Source: Paludibacteraceae bacterium (lineage in GTDB: Bacteria > Bacteroidota > Bacteroidia > Bacteroidales > Paludibacteraceae). Taken from it: DNA of 64,000 nt. The position numbers and the translations under genes are program-made. Location: the NCBI GenBank assembly GCA_905233415.1, contig CAJOEX010000002.1, positions 56,951 through 120,950 of the forward strand, given 5' to 3'. Below the pieces are notes generated by a model. It did no database searches. It was not told the origin of the DNA and saw only the letters and a program-made list of their open reading frames with translations. Numbering within the stretch: position 1 is the first letter of the stretch; every line of letters begins with the position of its first letter. Of this stretch, positions 28,612 to 38,029 are shown piece after piece.

Positions 28612-29435
28612 TGAACAGTCTGCTCAAGTTCATACAAAAATACAGCAACTTCCTGATATTCATTATTCTGGAAGTTGTTGCTTTTTTGCTTTTGACGAGC
28701 TATAACGAATATCCGAAGAGCAGTGTTCTGTCCACGTCGAATGCAGTAGTCGCTTTCAATTACCAAGTGGCAAACGATGTGGCTTCTTATTTCCGTCTGC
28801 GTTCGGTAAATGAACAATTGCAGCGGGAAAATGCCGCTTTGCGCACCCAAGTTGCTGAATTGCAGAATCTGGTGGAGGATTCAATAGAGCATGAAGCATA
28901 CACCTATTCCCATTTGGATTACTCCTGCCTTCCGGCGAAAGTGATTCAGCTGAGTACCAACAAAGAGCACAACTATCTGACTATCAACAAGGGCTTGCGC
29001 GACAGCGTTTATCGCGGGATGGGAGTTCGTAACAGTGAAGGGGCAGTCGGCTTTGTTACAACTGTCAGCGAGCATTTTGCCGTGGTGATTCCGATTATCA
29101 ACACCAATAGCAAGATTAGTGCCAAATTCCTTAAGAACGGCTATTACGGCACGGTGGAATGGGATGGAATAGATTACCGTTTTGCCCGATTGACCGATAT
29201 TGCTTCGCATCTGACGGTTGAAACAGGCGATACGATTGTGACGAGCGGTCTTTCTCCGGTATTTCCGGCAGATATTCCGTTGGCCATTGTGGAGAAAGCT
29301 GAACTGAAGGAAGGTGATTCGTACTATACAATCCAAGTGCGGTTGCAGACCGATTTTCGGAAGTTGAACTATGTTCAACTGATTGACAATCATACGCATA
29401 ACGAAGAAATGTCTTTGTCCGTCGATGCAAAATAA
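28611..29435 (+). CDS. mreC: Rod shape-determining protein MreC
   Basis: TM plus coiled coil (NEQLQRENAALRTQVAELQ), then beta-rich MreC core. Confidence 0.93.
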   Translation: MNSLLKFIQKYSNFLIFIILEVVAFLLLTSYNEYPKSSVLSTSNAVVAFNYQVANDVASYFRLRSVNEQLQRENAALRTQVAELQNLVEDSIEHEAYTYSHLDYSCLPAKVIQLSTNKEHNYLTINKGLRDSVYRGMGVRNSEGAVGFVTTVSEHFAVVIPIINTNSKISAKFLKNGYYGTVEWDGIDYRFARLTDIASHLTVETGDTIVTSGLSPVFPADIPLAIVEKAELKEGDSYYTIQVRLQTDFRKLNYVQLIDNHTHNEEMSLSVDAK

Positions 29436-29913
29436 AGTGTATGCATATTGGTTAATTGCCATTTTGTTGCAGATATTTCTGTTCAACAATCTGCAATTTC
29501 ATGGTTTGTGCCAGCCGCAGGTTTATATCCTATGCCTGTTAGCTATGCCGATAATTCTGCCCCATTGGGCGGATATGCTGATTGGCTTTGCGGTAGGTCT
29601 GCTGATGGATATTCTTTGTAATTCAATAGGTGTCCATACGGCAGCCTGCGTTCTTCTGATGTATGTCCGCAAACCGCTTATTGCCGCTTTTGTCCAGGAG
29701 CATGAGCGTCTGACAGGCGAGATCAGCTGGCTTACTGTCAGCCATGATGCATTCATCAAATATATAGTCGTTTTGATTTTCATCCATCAAGTGACTGTCA
29801 GTATGTTAACGGCATGGAGTTTCCACCATTTCGGAATGACAATTCTGCAAATTATTATCAGTGCCGGATTGAATATCGGTCTGATTTTAGGGTATAATAT
29901 TATCCGCAAGTAA
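29425..29913 (+). CDS. mreD: Rod shape-determining protein MreD
   Basis: Start MQNKVYAYWLIAILLQ inside ORF 29383-29913; multi-TM; operon position. Confidence 0.88.
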   Translation: MQNKVYAYWLIAILLQIFLFNNLQFHGLCQPQVYILCLLAMPIILPHWADMLIGFAVGLLMDILCNSIGVHTAACVLLMYVRKPLIAAFVQEHERLTGEISWLTVSHDAFIKYIVVLIFIHQVTVSMLTAWSFHHFGMTILQIIISAGLNIGLILGYNIIRK

Positions 29914-29916
29914 CCG

Positions 29917-31755
29917 ATGATAAATGATAAGTACTATAACCGGCGTTATGTTATCAGCGGCATAGCCGTTGCTATTGTACTTATATACATCATCAAATTG
30001 TTTATGGTGCAGATTATCGACCAATCAACCAAGGAAAAGGCCGAGAGTAATGCACTTGTCCGACAGACCGTCTATCCGTCACGCGGGTTGATATATGACA
30101 GGAACGGCGAATTGCTGGTTTTCAATCAGCCGATTTATGATGTCACAATTGTGTTGCGTGAGATGGGAAATGACTTTGACACGCTTGCTTTCTGCGATGT
30201 GCTTGGTATCGACCGCGAGACATTTGACAGCCGTATAGCCGAGATTAGCAACGTGCGGAAGAACCGGGGATTTTCCCGCTATACACCGCAAGTGTTCATG
30301 TCGCAGTTGAACAAGGTGGATGTAGCTCCGTTGCAGGAGTCGCTGTATCGTTTTCCGGGTATTTCGCTCCGCAAAAGGACATTACGGGATTATACTTACC
30401 ATGCTGCGGCTCATGCGTTGGGAAGTGTCGGAGAAGTGAGTTCCCAAGATATCAAAAAGGACAATTATTATGTGCAGGGTGACTATGCGGGGCGCGACGG
30501 AATAGAACGGACCTATGAAGCGCAACTACGCGGCATAAAGGGTGAGGAGATACTGCTTCGCGACTCTCACGGACGTCTGCAGGGCCGGTTTAAGGAGGGG
30601 GAAGAGGATGTGCCTGCACAAGCCGGAACGGACTTGTATCTGACATTGGATATACAGCTGCAACTGCTTGCCGAGCAACTGCTGACCGGTAAAATCGGCA
30701 GTGCTGTAGCAATAGAACCAGCTACGGGTGAGATATTGGCAATGGCTTCCAGCCCGACGTGGAATCCGCAATTGTTGGTCGGAAAAATCCGTTCGGAGAA
30801 CTATGCCAGACTGTCGCAGGACGAAACCAAGCCGCTGTATAACCGTGCTACACAAGCAACCTACTCTCCCGGTTCGACATTCAAGGTCATTCAGTCACTG
30901 GTTTGTCTGCAGGAGGGCGGAATCCGTCCGACCACCGAATATCCCTGCAGCGGTCCGCAGTCCACGCCGATAAAATGTACTCACCATCATGGAAGCCCCG
31001 TGTCGCTGGAAAAAGCGATAGAGCAGAGTTGTAATCCGTATTTCTGGTGCGCGTTCCGCGATATGCTGCAAAAAGACGGTTATGGTGTGGATAATGAGCC
31101 ATTCAGGAAGCGTTATCAGTTATGGCGTGATGATGTGATGCAATTCGGTTTGGGGCAGCGGTTCACAGATTCCGACCTTGGCGAGCAGTCCTCCGGAAGT
31201 ATTCCGTCAATTGCATTCTATGACCGCTATTATGGTAAGAAAGGTTGGAAAGCCATTACGATTCGTTCACTCAGTATCGGACAGGGCGAGATTCTGGTTA
31301 CCCCGCTTCAACTTGCCAACGAAGCGGCCATTGTAGCCAACGGAGGCTATTATATATCTCCGCATTTGAATCGGAATGACTCGATGAAATCTAAGAAACA
31401 TACAACTTCCATCGATTCAAAATATTTTCCGCTTGTCCGCGAAGGTATGCATAAAGTGATGACCAACGGAACCGGCCGATGGTACAATATTGACACTCTT
31501 GCCATGTGCGGTAAAACCGGTACGGTTCAGAATCCGCATGGTAAAGATCATGCTATTTTCATTGGTTTTGCCCCGAAAGACAATCCGCAGATTGCGGTAG
31601 CTGTAGTAGTCGAAAATGCCGGTTTCGGTGCTACATGGGCAGCACCTATCGCTTCGCTGATGATGGAGCAGTATTTGTTCGGTGAAATCGAAAGAAAACC
31701 ACTTTTTAACCGCATAAAAGACGCTGTATTGAATGAGCACGTCACGCAATGGTAA
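29917..31755 (+). CDS. mrdA: Penicillin-binding protein 2
   Basis: YSPGSTFKVIQSL (SxxK), QSCNPYF (SxN), MCGKTGTVQNP (KTG). Confidence 0.95.
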   Translation: MINDKYYNRRYVISGIAVAIVLIYIIKLFMVQIIDQSTKEKAESNALVRQTVYPSRGLIYDRNGELLVFNQPIYDVTIVLREMGNDFDTLAFCDVLGIDRETFDSRIAEISNVRKNRGFSRYTPQVFMSQLNKVDVAPLQESLYRFPGISLRKRTLRDYTYHAAAHALGSVGEVSSQDIKKDNYYVQGDYAGRDGIERTYEAQLRGIKGEEILLRDSHGRLQGRFKEGEEDVPAQAGTDLYLTLDIQLQLLAEQLLTGKIGSAVAIEPATGEILAMASSPTWNPQLLVGKIRSENYARLSQDETKPLYNRATQATYSPGSTFKVIQSLVCLQEGGIRPTTEYPCSGPQSTPIKCTHHHGSPVSLEKAIEQSCNPYFWCAFRDMLQKDGYGVDNEPFRKRYQLWRDDVMQFGLGQRFTDSDLGEQSSGSIPSIAFYDRYYGKKGWKAITIRSLSIGQGEILVTPLQLANEAAIVANGGYYISPHLNRNDSMKSKKHTTSIDSKYFPLVREGMHKVMTNGTGRWYNIDTLAMCGKTGTVQNPHGKDHAIFIGFAPKDNPQIAVAVVVENAGFGATWAAPIASLMMEQYLFGEIERKPLFNRIKDAVLNEHVTQW

Positions 31756-33007
31756 CATATTAACGAACATAGACTGGCCGACAGTCCTTATGTTTCTTGC
31801 GCTGTCGCTTTTCGGCTGGATAAATATTTACGGTGCCAGTTATACCTACGATTCCACCGGTATTTTTGATTTCTCCACCCGCGCGGGCAAACAGTTTGTA
31901 TGGATTGTTTCCGCCATTGTGATGGGAAGTGTAATACTCATCATTGATTATAAAACCTATGATGTGCTCGCCTATTTTCTGTACGGTGTGATGCTTGTTG
32001 TCCTGCTGGCAACACCTGTTTTTGCGCACAATGTCAAAGGTTCGTATTCATGGCTTACTTTCGGGCCTGTAAGCATACAGCCTGCCGAATTTGCCAAGTG
32101 CATGACTGCGCTTGCTTTGGCGAAATATATGGGACGCTATGAGTACAAACTGCGTGACTGGCACGATTTGCTTGTCCCGTTCTCCATTATCGGAGTGCCG
32201 ATGTTTATTATTATGGTGCTGCAGCGCGAAACCGGTTCTGCCTTGGTTTTTGCAGCGTTTCTTCTTGTCTTTTACCGTCAGGGAATGAGTGGTTGGGTAC
32301 TGTTGGCAGGTGTGCTTGCCGCAGTGGTGTTTATTCTTGTTATCCGCTTCTCTTTCTGGCCGGCGCTGGTGCTTCTGGTTGTCGTATTCGGACTGCTTAT
32401 ATGGCGCACATGGAAAATAAAACGCTACTATAAATGGTTGCTCCTTGTCGCCTTTGTGGTCAGTATCGGTTATGCGTTTGCCTGCAATTTTGCTTTTACC
32501 AAAGTTCTTCAACCGCACCAACGTACCCGTATTGAAGTGCTGTTGGGTATGAAAGATGATCCTTCCGGTGCCGGATATAATGTGACTCAGGCCAAAATTG
32601 CCATCGGTTCTGGACGGTTTGCCGGCAAAGGCTGGCTGCAAGGCACGCAGAGCCAGCTCAAATATGTGCCGGAGCAGGATACCGACTTCATCTTCTGCAC
32701 CGTTGGCGAAGAGTGGGGATTTGTCGGCACTACCGGTGTGCTGCTGATTTATTTGATTTTCATTTTGCGGCTAATCAGTATTGCCGAACGACAGCGGGAC
32801 ACTTTCAGCCAGATTTATTGCTATTCGGTTGCCTGTATTTTCCTTGTTCACCTTACCATCAATATCGGTATGGTCTTAGGTCTGTTGCCGGTTATCGGCA
32901 TTCCGTTGCCGTTTTTCAGTTACGGTGGAAGTTCGATGTGGGGATTCAGTCTGCTGCTTTTCATTCTATTGCGGCTAGATGCGGCACGCGTGGAGAAGCT
33001 GCATTGA
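31733..33007 (+). CDS. rodA: Rod shape-determining protein RodA (SEDS family)
   Basis: GPVSIQPAEFAKCMTALALAKYM; GLLPVIGIPLPFFSYGGSSMWGFS. Confidence 0.95.
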   Translation: MSTSRNGNILTNIDWPTVLMFLALSLFGWINIYGASYTYDSTGIFDFSTRAGKQFVWIVSAIVMGSVILIIDYKTYDVLAYFLYGVMLVVLLATPVFAHNVKGSYSWLTFGPVSIQPAEFAKCMTALALAKYMGRYEYKLRDWHDLLVPFSIIGVPMFIIMVLQRETGSALVFAAFLLVFYRQGMSGWVLLAGVLAAVVFILVIRFSFWPALVLLVVVFGLLIWRTWKIKRYYKWLLLVAFVVSIGYAFACNFAFTKVLQPHQRTRIEVLLGMKDDPSGAGYNVTQAKIAIGSGRFAGKGWLQGTQSQLKYVPEQDTDFIFCTVGEEWGFVGTTGVLLIYLIFILRLISIAERQRDTFSQIYCYSVACIFLVHLTINIGMVLGLLPVIGIPLPFFSYGGSSMWGFSLLLFILLRLDAARVEKLH

Positions 33008-33028
33008 TTTTCAGGAACATAAAAATGA

Positions 33029-33060
33029 GAAAAGAGCGCGTCTCCCGACGAGCTCTTTTC
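33029..33060. terminator. Hairpin between convergent rodA and response-regulator genes
   Basis: GAAAAGAGC...GCTCTTTTC stem. Confidence 0.65.
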
Positions 33061-33150
33061 AATGAAAAACACTATTTATTAAATAACACAATTAAGAAAA
33101 AAACACTAACTCTTATGTTAGCCTCTGTTATGAAAAAACTTTTACTTTTA

Positions 33151-33834
33151 TTATGATTTGCTGTTTATCAGTTTATAGCCTTTGCCGTGGACTGCAAAAA
33201 TCTGGAGTCCTGTTCCTTGTAACAGGTGGCGAAGGTGGTTAATATATACGCACAAGGAACGTACTGCAAAGTGGTTGTCCATTTGCCACAATGTGCGTAA
33301 AATTAGGTGACGATCCACCAGTGTGTTCATATTCTGGCACAGCATGAGAAGCAAATCATTCTCACGTGCTGCAATATGCCGGCCGTCAAAAGTCTGGTGT
33401 AATGCGTCAAAATGCTTTCCGCCAAGGTCAAACACCATTTCTTGCGAGTTGAAAACCGGTTTGCAACGACGGAGAACAGCCTCAACCTTGCATATCAGCA
33501 GTTCCACCGAAAGCGGTTTTACCAAATAATCGTCACAGCCAAGTTTGTATGCCTGAATGATATCTTCCTGTGCGCCGTTCGGCATGACCATAATCACCGG
33601 CAATTGGTTATTGGTTTTACGGATGGTTTCCAGTACCTCAAAGCCGTTTACTTTGGTCATATTCACATTCAGCAGACAGATGTCCGTCTGTCCGGCAGCC
33701 ACTTTGAGCAGTGCCTCCTCACCGTCTGCAGCTGTGATAACGCCATAACCATGCTCGTGAAGATAATCAACCAGGACTGTTGTCAGGTTGACATCATCAT
33801 CGCACAGGAGAATATTAGTTTTTGGTGTCTTCAT
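33151..33834 (-). CDS. OmpR/RprY-like response regulator with degenerate receiver (phospho-Asp replaced by Asn)
   Basis: LLCDDDVN, ICLLNVNMTKVNGFE (canonical LDVMMP), VIMVMPN (canonical LTA), DDYLVKPLS, C-terminal winged helix. Confidence 0.85.
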   Translation of the reverse strand: MKTPKTNILLCDDDVNLTTVLVDYLHEHGYGVITAADGEEALLKVAAGQTDICLLNVNMTKVNGFEVLETIRKTNNQLPVIMVMPNGAQEDIIQAYKLGCDDYLVKPLSVELLICKVEAVLRRCKPVFNSQEMVFDLGGKHFDALHQTFDGRHIAARENDLLLMLCQNMNTLVDRHLILRTLWQMDNHFAVRSLCVYINHLRHLLQGTGLQIFAVHGKGYKLINSKS

Positions 33835-33961
33835 AATTTAACCATTTTTTTACATTACAAAAATCGTGCCAAAGTAGTGTGATATGAGAATAATATTTGA
33901 AAATTTTGCAGAAGATAGTGTTTTTTTAATGGAAATTGTTGCGTATATACAATTTTTGTAG

Positions 33962-33969
33962 TACCTTTG
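33962..33969 (+). promoter_or_regulatory. Bacteroidota -7 box TACCTTTG upstream of the 3'-5' exonuclease
   Basis: TGTAGTACCTTTGTCG, about 12 bp from the ATG. Confidence 0.6.
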
Positions 33970-33980
33970 TCGGCGAATTT

Positions 33981-34694
33981 ATGAAAGCCAACCATTTTGA
34001 ACATAAATTTGCCAAAGAGCTTATCCAGTGGCTGCCTGTGGTCCGGTTTGAGGGAGAAGTGATTATCGTGGACGAGTTATCCAAAGTTCCCGATGCGGTC
34101 GACTATCTGTCCCATCAGAAGTTTATCGGCGTAGATACTGAGGCGCGTCCCTCCTTTGTCCGTGGCATCCGTTATCAGACCGCGTTGCTGCAAATGGCAA
34201 CAGAAGAGCGCTGCTATCTTTTCCGTCTGAGTTTAATAGGTTTGCCGCAGGACGTGGCGGATATATTCGCCAACCCCGACATCTGTAAGGTAGGGCTTGC
34301 CTTCAAGGATGACATTAACGGTTTGCGCCGACGGTGTAACTTCAAGCCTTCCAATTGTGTGGACTTGCAATCCATTGCAGGCAGATACGGCATTCTTGAC
34401 CTTGGCCTGCAAAAGATGTTTGCTATCTGTTTTGGCAAGAAAATCAGCAAATCCCAGCAACTTACCAACTGGGAAAACAACCTTCTTACGCCGGAGCAGG
34501 CACGTTATGCATCGACTGATGCATGGGCGACGCTGCTCATATACAAAGAGCTGATGGCCACAGAGCCCCTGCCGCCTGAAGAAGCTGCTGAAATCAAACG
34601 GGCGGAGTTGGAACGCCAGTATCTGCATCAGCAGGAAGTTCTTGCTGCCAGACAACAGCAGATTGAAAATGAAAATAAAGCGCCCAATGACTAA
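33981..34694 (+). CDS. 3'-5' exonuclease (DEDD/RNase D-like)
   Basis: FIGVDTEARPSF, KVGLAFKDDINGL, ARYASTDAWATLLIY. Confidence 0.9.
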   Translation: MKANHFEHKFAKELIQWLPVVRFEGEVIIVDELSKVPDAVDYLSHQKFIGVDTEARPSFVRGIRYQTALLQMATEERCYLFRLSLIGLPQDVADIFANPDICKVGLAFKDDINGLRRRCNFKPSNCVDLQSIAGRYGILDLGLQKMFAICFGKKISKSQQLTNWENNLLTPEQARYASTDAWATLLIYKELMATEPLPPEEAAEIKRAELERQYLHQQEVLAARQQQIENENKAPND

Positions 34695-35925
34695 TAACTT
34701 GCAACCTATTGTTATCCTTAAACCGCACAAGGAGGAATCCGTGCTGCGTTTTCATCCGTGGGTGTTCTCCGGAGCGATTGCCAAAATTGTTTTGGACAGG
34801 AACTATCCTTATGCAGAGCCGCAGGAAGGTGAGCTTGTCAAGGTAGTGGATTCAACCGGCAAAAACTTGGCTGTCGGACATTGGCAGGTCGGTTCCATAG
34901 CTGTTCGTCTGCTGGCATTCGGTACGGATACGTTGCCATCGGATTTCTGGCATCGGCGTATTGCTGCAGCATGGAAATTGCGGCAGGCGTTAGGTCTAGT
35001 ACGTCCCGACAACAATACGTTCCGGCTTATTCACGGTGAAGGCGATTTTCTTCCGGGCTTGGTGGTTGACATCTATGCCGATACGGCCGTGGTACAAGCG
35101 CACTCGGTCGGAATGCACCTGCATAGGTACGCAATTGCCAAAGCGTTGAACGACATACTGCCGCACCTTAATAATATATATTACAAATCAGATGACACCT
35201 TGCCTTTCAAGGCACCGATAGACGGTGACAAAACCGGTTATTTGGCAGGCGCACAGACGGATGAACCGTGTTGGGCGACGGAAAACGGCTTGCAGTTCCG
35301 TATTGACTGGCTGCAGGGACAGAAGACGGGGTTCTTTGTTGATCAGAGGGAGAACCGCGCGTTGCTTGAGCGCTACGCCCAAGGGAGAGATGTACTTAAT
35401 ATGTTCTGCTATACCGGAGGTTTCTCGGTGTATGCCCTGCGCGGTGGTGCCAAATCCGTCACGTCTGTAGATGTGAGTGCCAAGGCCATTGACCTTGTAA
35501 ATGACAATGTGGAGCGGAATTTCTCCGATTCCACCGGACATTTTGCCTATGCTGCAGATGCATTTGATTTCCTGAACGGAAAAATTGAAAATGGAGAAAA
35601 AACATCCGATAAATACGATTTGATTATTCTTGACCCGCCGGCTTTTGCCAAACACCGTGAGGCCGTACCCAACGCATTGCGCGGTTATCGTCGTCTGAAT
35701 GCCAAAGCCATTGAGAAAATCAAATCAGGGGGTATACTCTTTACCTTCTCCTGTTCCCAGGCTGTAGACAAGGAAATGTTCCGTCTGGCAGTCTTTACCG
35801 CTGCGGCACAAGTCGGGCGCAAGGTGCGTATCTTGCACCAATTGCATCAGCCTGCTGACCATCCTGTAAACATTTATCATCCGGAAGGCGAATATTTGAA
35901 GGGCTTGGTTCTGTACGTCGAATAA
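34687..35925 (+). CDS. rlmI: Class I SAM-dependent rRNA methyltransferase, RlmI-like (PUA plus Rossmann)
   Basis: HPWVFSGAIAK; GFFVDQRENR; VLNMFCYTGGFSVYA; LIILDPPAFAK; FTFSCSQAV. Confidence 0.92.
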   Translation: MTNNLQPIVILKPHKEESVLRFHPWVFSGAIAKIVLDRNYPYAEPQEGELVKVVDSTGKNLAVGHWQVGSIAVRLLAFGTDTLPSDFWHRRIAAAWKLRQALGLVRPDNNTFRLIHGEGDFLPGLVVDIYADTAVVQAHSVGMHLHRYAIAKALNDILPHLNNIYYKSDDTLPFKAPIDGDKTGYLAGAQTDEPCWATENGLQFRIDWLQGQKTGFFVDQRENRALLERYAQGRDVLNMFCYTGGFSVYALRGGAKSVTSVDVSAKAIDLVNDNVERNFSDSTGHFAYAADAFDFLNGKIENGEKTSDKYDLIILDPPAFAKHREAVPNALRGYRRLNAKAIEKIKSGGILFTFSCSQAVDKEMFRLAVFTAAAQVGRKVRILHQLHQPADHPVNIYHPEGEYLKGLVLYVE

Positions 35926-35936
35926 TTTCTTCGGTT

Positions 35937-36626
35937 TTACCGCACTTTTCCTAATCCGAAAACCGATACTTTATGGTCCCGAACCGGCTTGAGCGCCTCC
36001 ATACAGGAGCGTAGCGTGGAGCCGGTTGTAATCACATCATCCACCAGCAGAATATGTTTGTGGTATAATTCTTCCGGATGGTTGACTGAAAAAATCCCTG
36101 CAACGTTTTGCTGTCGTGCAGTCTTGTCTGTTTGTGCCTGTTGCTTATTGTTCCGTTCCCGTGTCAAAAGTGTCGGTTCCATCGCAATGCCGGTTACTTC
36201 ACTCAAGCCCTTTCCAATCCATTCCGCTTGATTGAAACCGCGTTCCCGCAATCTCCTTGGATGCAGCGGGACAGGTAGAATAACGTCGATTTCATCGAAG
36301 AATTCCGACGGCATAAATTCATAAGCCGCTTCTTTCCCCAGTAAGTAGCCGATATGCGGGTCTGCAAAACGGCCATACTTCATTTCGTGAATCAGTTTAT
36401 GGTACTTGTCTCCATATTCGAGGAACAGAAACACGGCACCACGCACAAACTTTGGGATGTCACAAAACAAGGCTTCCGTCAGATTATTGCGATTGGCCGC
36501 TTGTTCGGTTCGGGGCATGTTCTCCATGCAATCGCGACAAATAACCGGTCCGTCTCCGACCGGTTTTCCGCATAAATAGCATTTCCGTGGAAAGAATAAA
36601 TCCCGCATACTCCTTTTTGACTGCAA
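35937..36626 (-). CDS. comF: ComF family phosphoribosyltransferase-like protein
   Basis: N-terminal CxxC pairs (CYLCGK..CRDC), PRRLRERGFNQAEWIGKGLS, HILLVDDVITTGSTL. Confidence 0.93.
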   Translation of the reverse strand: MQSKRSMRDLFFPRKCYLCGKPVGDGPVICRDCMENMPRTEQAANRNNLTEALFCDIPKFVRGAVFLFLEYGDKYHKLIHEMKYGRFADPHIGYLLGKEAAYEFMPSEFFDEIDVILPVPLHPRRLRERGFNQAEWIGKGLSEVTGIAMEPTLLTRERNNKQQAQTDKTARQQNVAGIFSVNHPEELYHKHILLVDDVITTGSTLRSCMEALKPVRDHKVSVFGLGKVR

Positions 36627-36699
36627 AGGTACGAAAAATAGTTGATGTGTGCAAGGAATTGTGTCTTTTTTATTGTTCTCTTGTACTTCTCTTATAGTT

Positions 36700-36743
36700 A
36701 TGTAAGGACAATGTTAGGACAATGTTAGGACTATGTAAGGACA
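36700..36743. repeat. 11-bp tandem repeat array ATGTWAGGACW x4
   Basis: ATGTAAGGACA ATGTTAGGACA ATGTTAGGACT ATGTAAGGACA, exact register. Confidence 0.95.
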
Positions 36744-36843
36744 TTGGTTGCGAGAGTTGAGTGATTTTAAGTGTAGAGTTTTGAGATGAGTCAAAAAAGT
36801 GTGGCAAAATGCACTTTTTTTTGCACATCCAATTTTTTTTTAG

Positions 36844-36851
36844 TACCTTTG
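36844..36851 (+). promoter_or_regulatory. Bacteroidota promoter (TTGCAC ... TACCTTTG) for the ychF/exchanger/RyR/TIR gene run
   Basis: TTGCACATCCAATTTTTTTTTAGTACCTTTGCG. Confidence 0.7.
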
Positions 36852-36906
36852 CGGGCTAATTGTGTGACAAACCATAAAATTGTAAATTATTAAATCATAA
36901 ATAACC

Positions 36907-38013
36907 ATGTCTTTACAGTGTGGAATAGTAGGCTTGCCCAATGTAGGCAAATCAACACTTTTTAACTGTCTTTCGAATGCCAAAGCCCAATCAGCAAACT
37001 TCCCGTTTTGCACGATAGAGCCCAACGTCGGTGTCATCACGGTACCGGATGAGCGTCTAATCAAATTAGGCGAGTTGTGCAAGCCCGAACGCGGTGTAAT
37101 CCCGACAACCGTTGAAATCGTGGATATCGCCGGTTTGGTAAAAGGTGCGAGCAAGGGTGAAGGGCTTGGGAACAAGTTTCTTGCGAACATCCGCGAAACG
37201 GACGCCATCATTCATGTGCTGCGGTGCTTTGACGATGAGAATGTCGTGCATGTGGACGGCACGGTTGACCCTGTCCGCGACAAGGAAATCATTGACGCTG
37301 AGTTGCAGCTGAAGGACTTGGAAACTGTTGAATCCCGTATCGCCAAGACAGAGAAACAGGCGAAAGCGGGCGGCGACAAACAGGCCAAATTGGCGCTTGA
37401 TGTGCTGTTGAAGTACCGTGAGGCGCTGTCCCAAGGTCGTTCAGCCCGCACGGTTGAGCTTGCCAACAAGGATGAGGAAGCCGTTGCCCGCGAGATGTTT
37501 CTGCTGACGAACAAGCCTGTGATGTATGTGTGTAACGTGGATGAAGCTTCAGCGGTTACGGGCAATAAATACGTGGAAGCGGTACGCGAGGCGGTTAAGG
37601 ACGAAAATGCCCAGGTACTGGTATTGGCTGCCAAGATTGAAAGCGAAATAGCAGAACTGGAGACCTACGAAGAACGGCAGATGTTTCTCGATGAAATCGG
37701 GCTGAAAGAGTCGGGCGTGAACCGTTTGATAAAGGCGGCATACGCATTGTTAGACTTGCGTACCTTCCTGACCGCCGGTTCGGATGAGGTACGCGCGTGG
37801 ACATTCCGTGCAGGCAGCAAGGCTCCGCAGTGTGCGGGAGTCATTCATACGGATTTTGAGCGCGGTTTCATTCGTGCGGAAGTCATCAAGTACGATGACT
37901 ACATTACGCTTGGCGGTGAAGCAGCGTGTCGTGCTGCGGGCAAGCTCGCCATTGAAGGCAAGGACTATCTCGTTCAAGACGGCGATATTATGCACTTCCT
38001 GTTTAATGTATAG
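36907..38013 (+). CDS. ychF: Redox-regulated ATPase YchF (Obg-like)
   Basis: CGIVGLPNVGKSTLFNCLSNAKAQSANFPFCTIEPNVG; DIAGLVKGASKGEGLGNKFL; TGS domain at the C-terminus. Confidence 0.97.
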   Translation: MSLQCGIVGLPNVGKSTLFNCLSNAKAQSANFPFCTIEPNVGVITVPDERLIKLGELCKPERGVIPTTVEIVDIAGLVKGASKGEGLGNKFLANIRETDAIIHVLRCFDDENVVHVDGTVDPVRDKEIIDAELQLKDLETVESRIAKTEKQAKAGGDKQAKLALDVLLKYREALSQGRSARTVELANKDEEAVAREMFLLTNKPVMYVCNVDEASAVTGNKYVEAVREAVKDENAQVLVLAAKIESEIAELETYEERQMFLDEIGLKESGVNRLIKAAYALLDLRTFLTAGSDEVRAWTFRAGSKAPQCAGVIHTDFERGFIRAEVIKYDDYITLGGEAACRAAGKLAIEGKDYLVQDGDIMHFLFNV

Positions 38014-38029
38014 TAAATAATGAAAATTT

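Noticed and set aside
33062-33160. Short peptide frame MLASVMKKLLLLL near the end of rodA
   Set aside because: Very short, no clear promoter or conserved features; cannot be supported as a gene.
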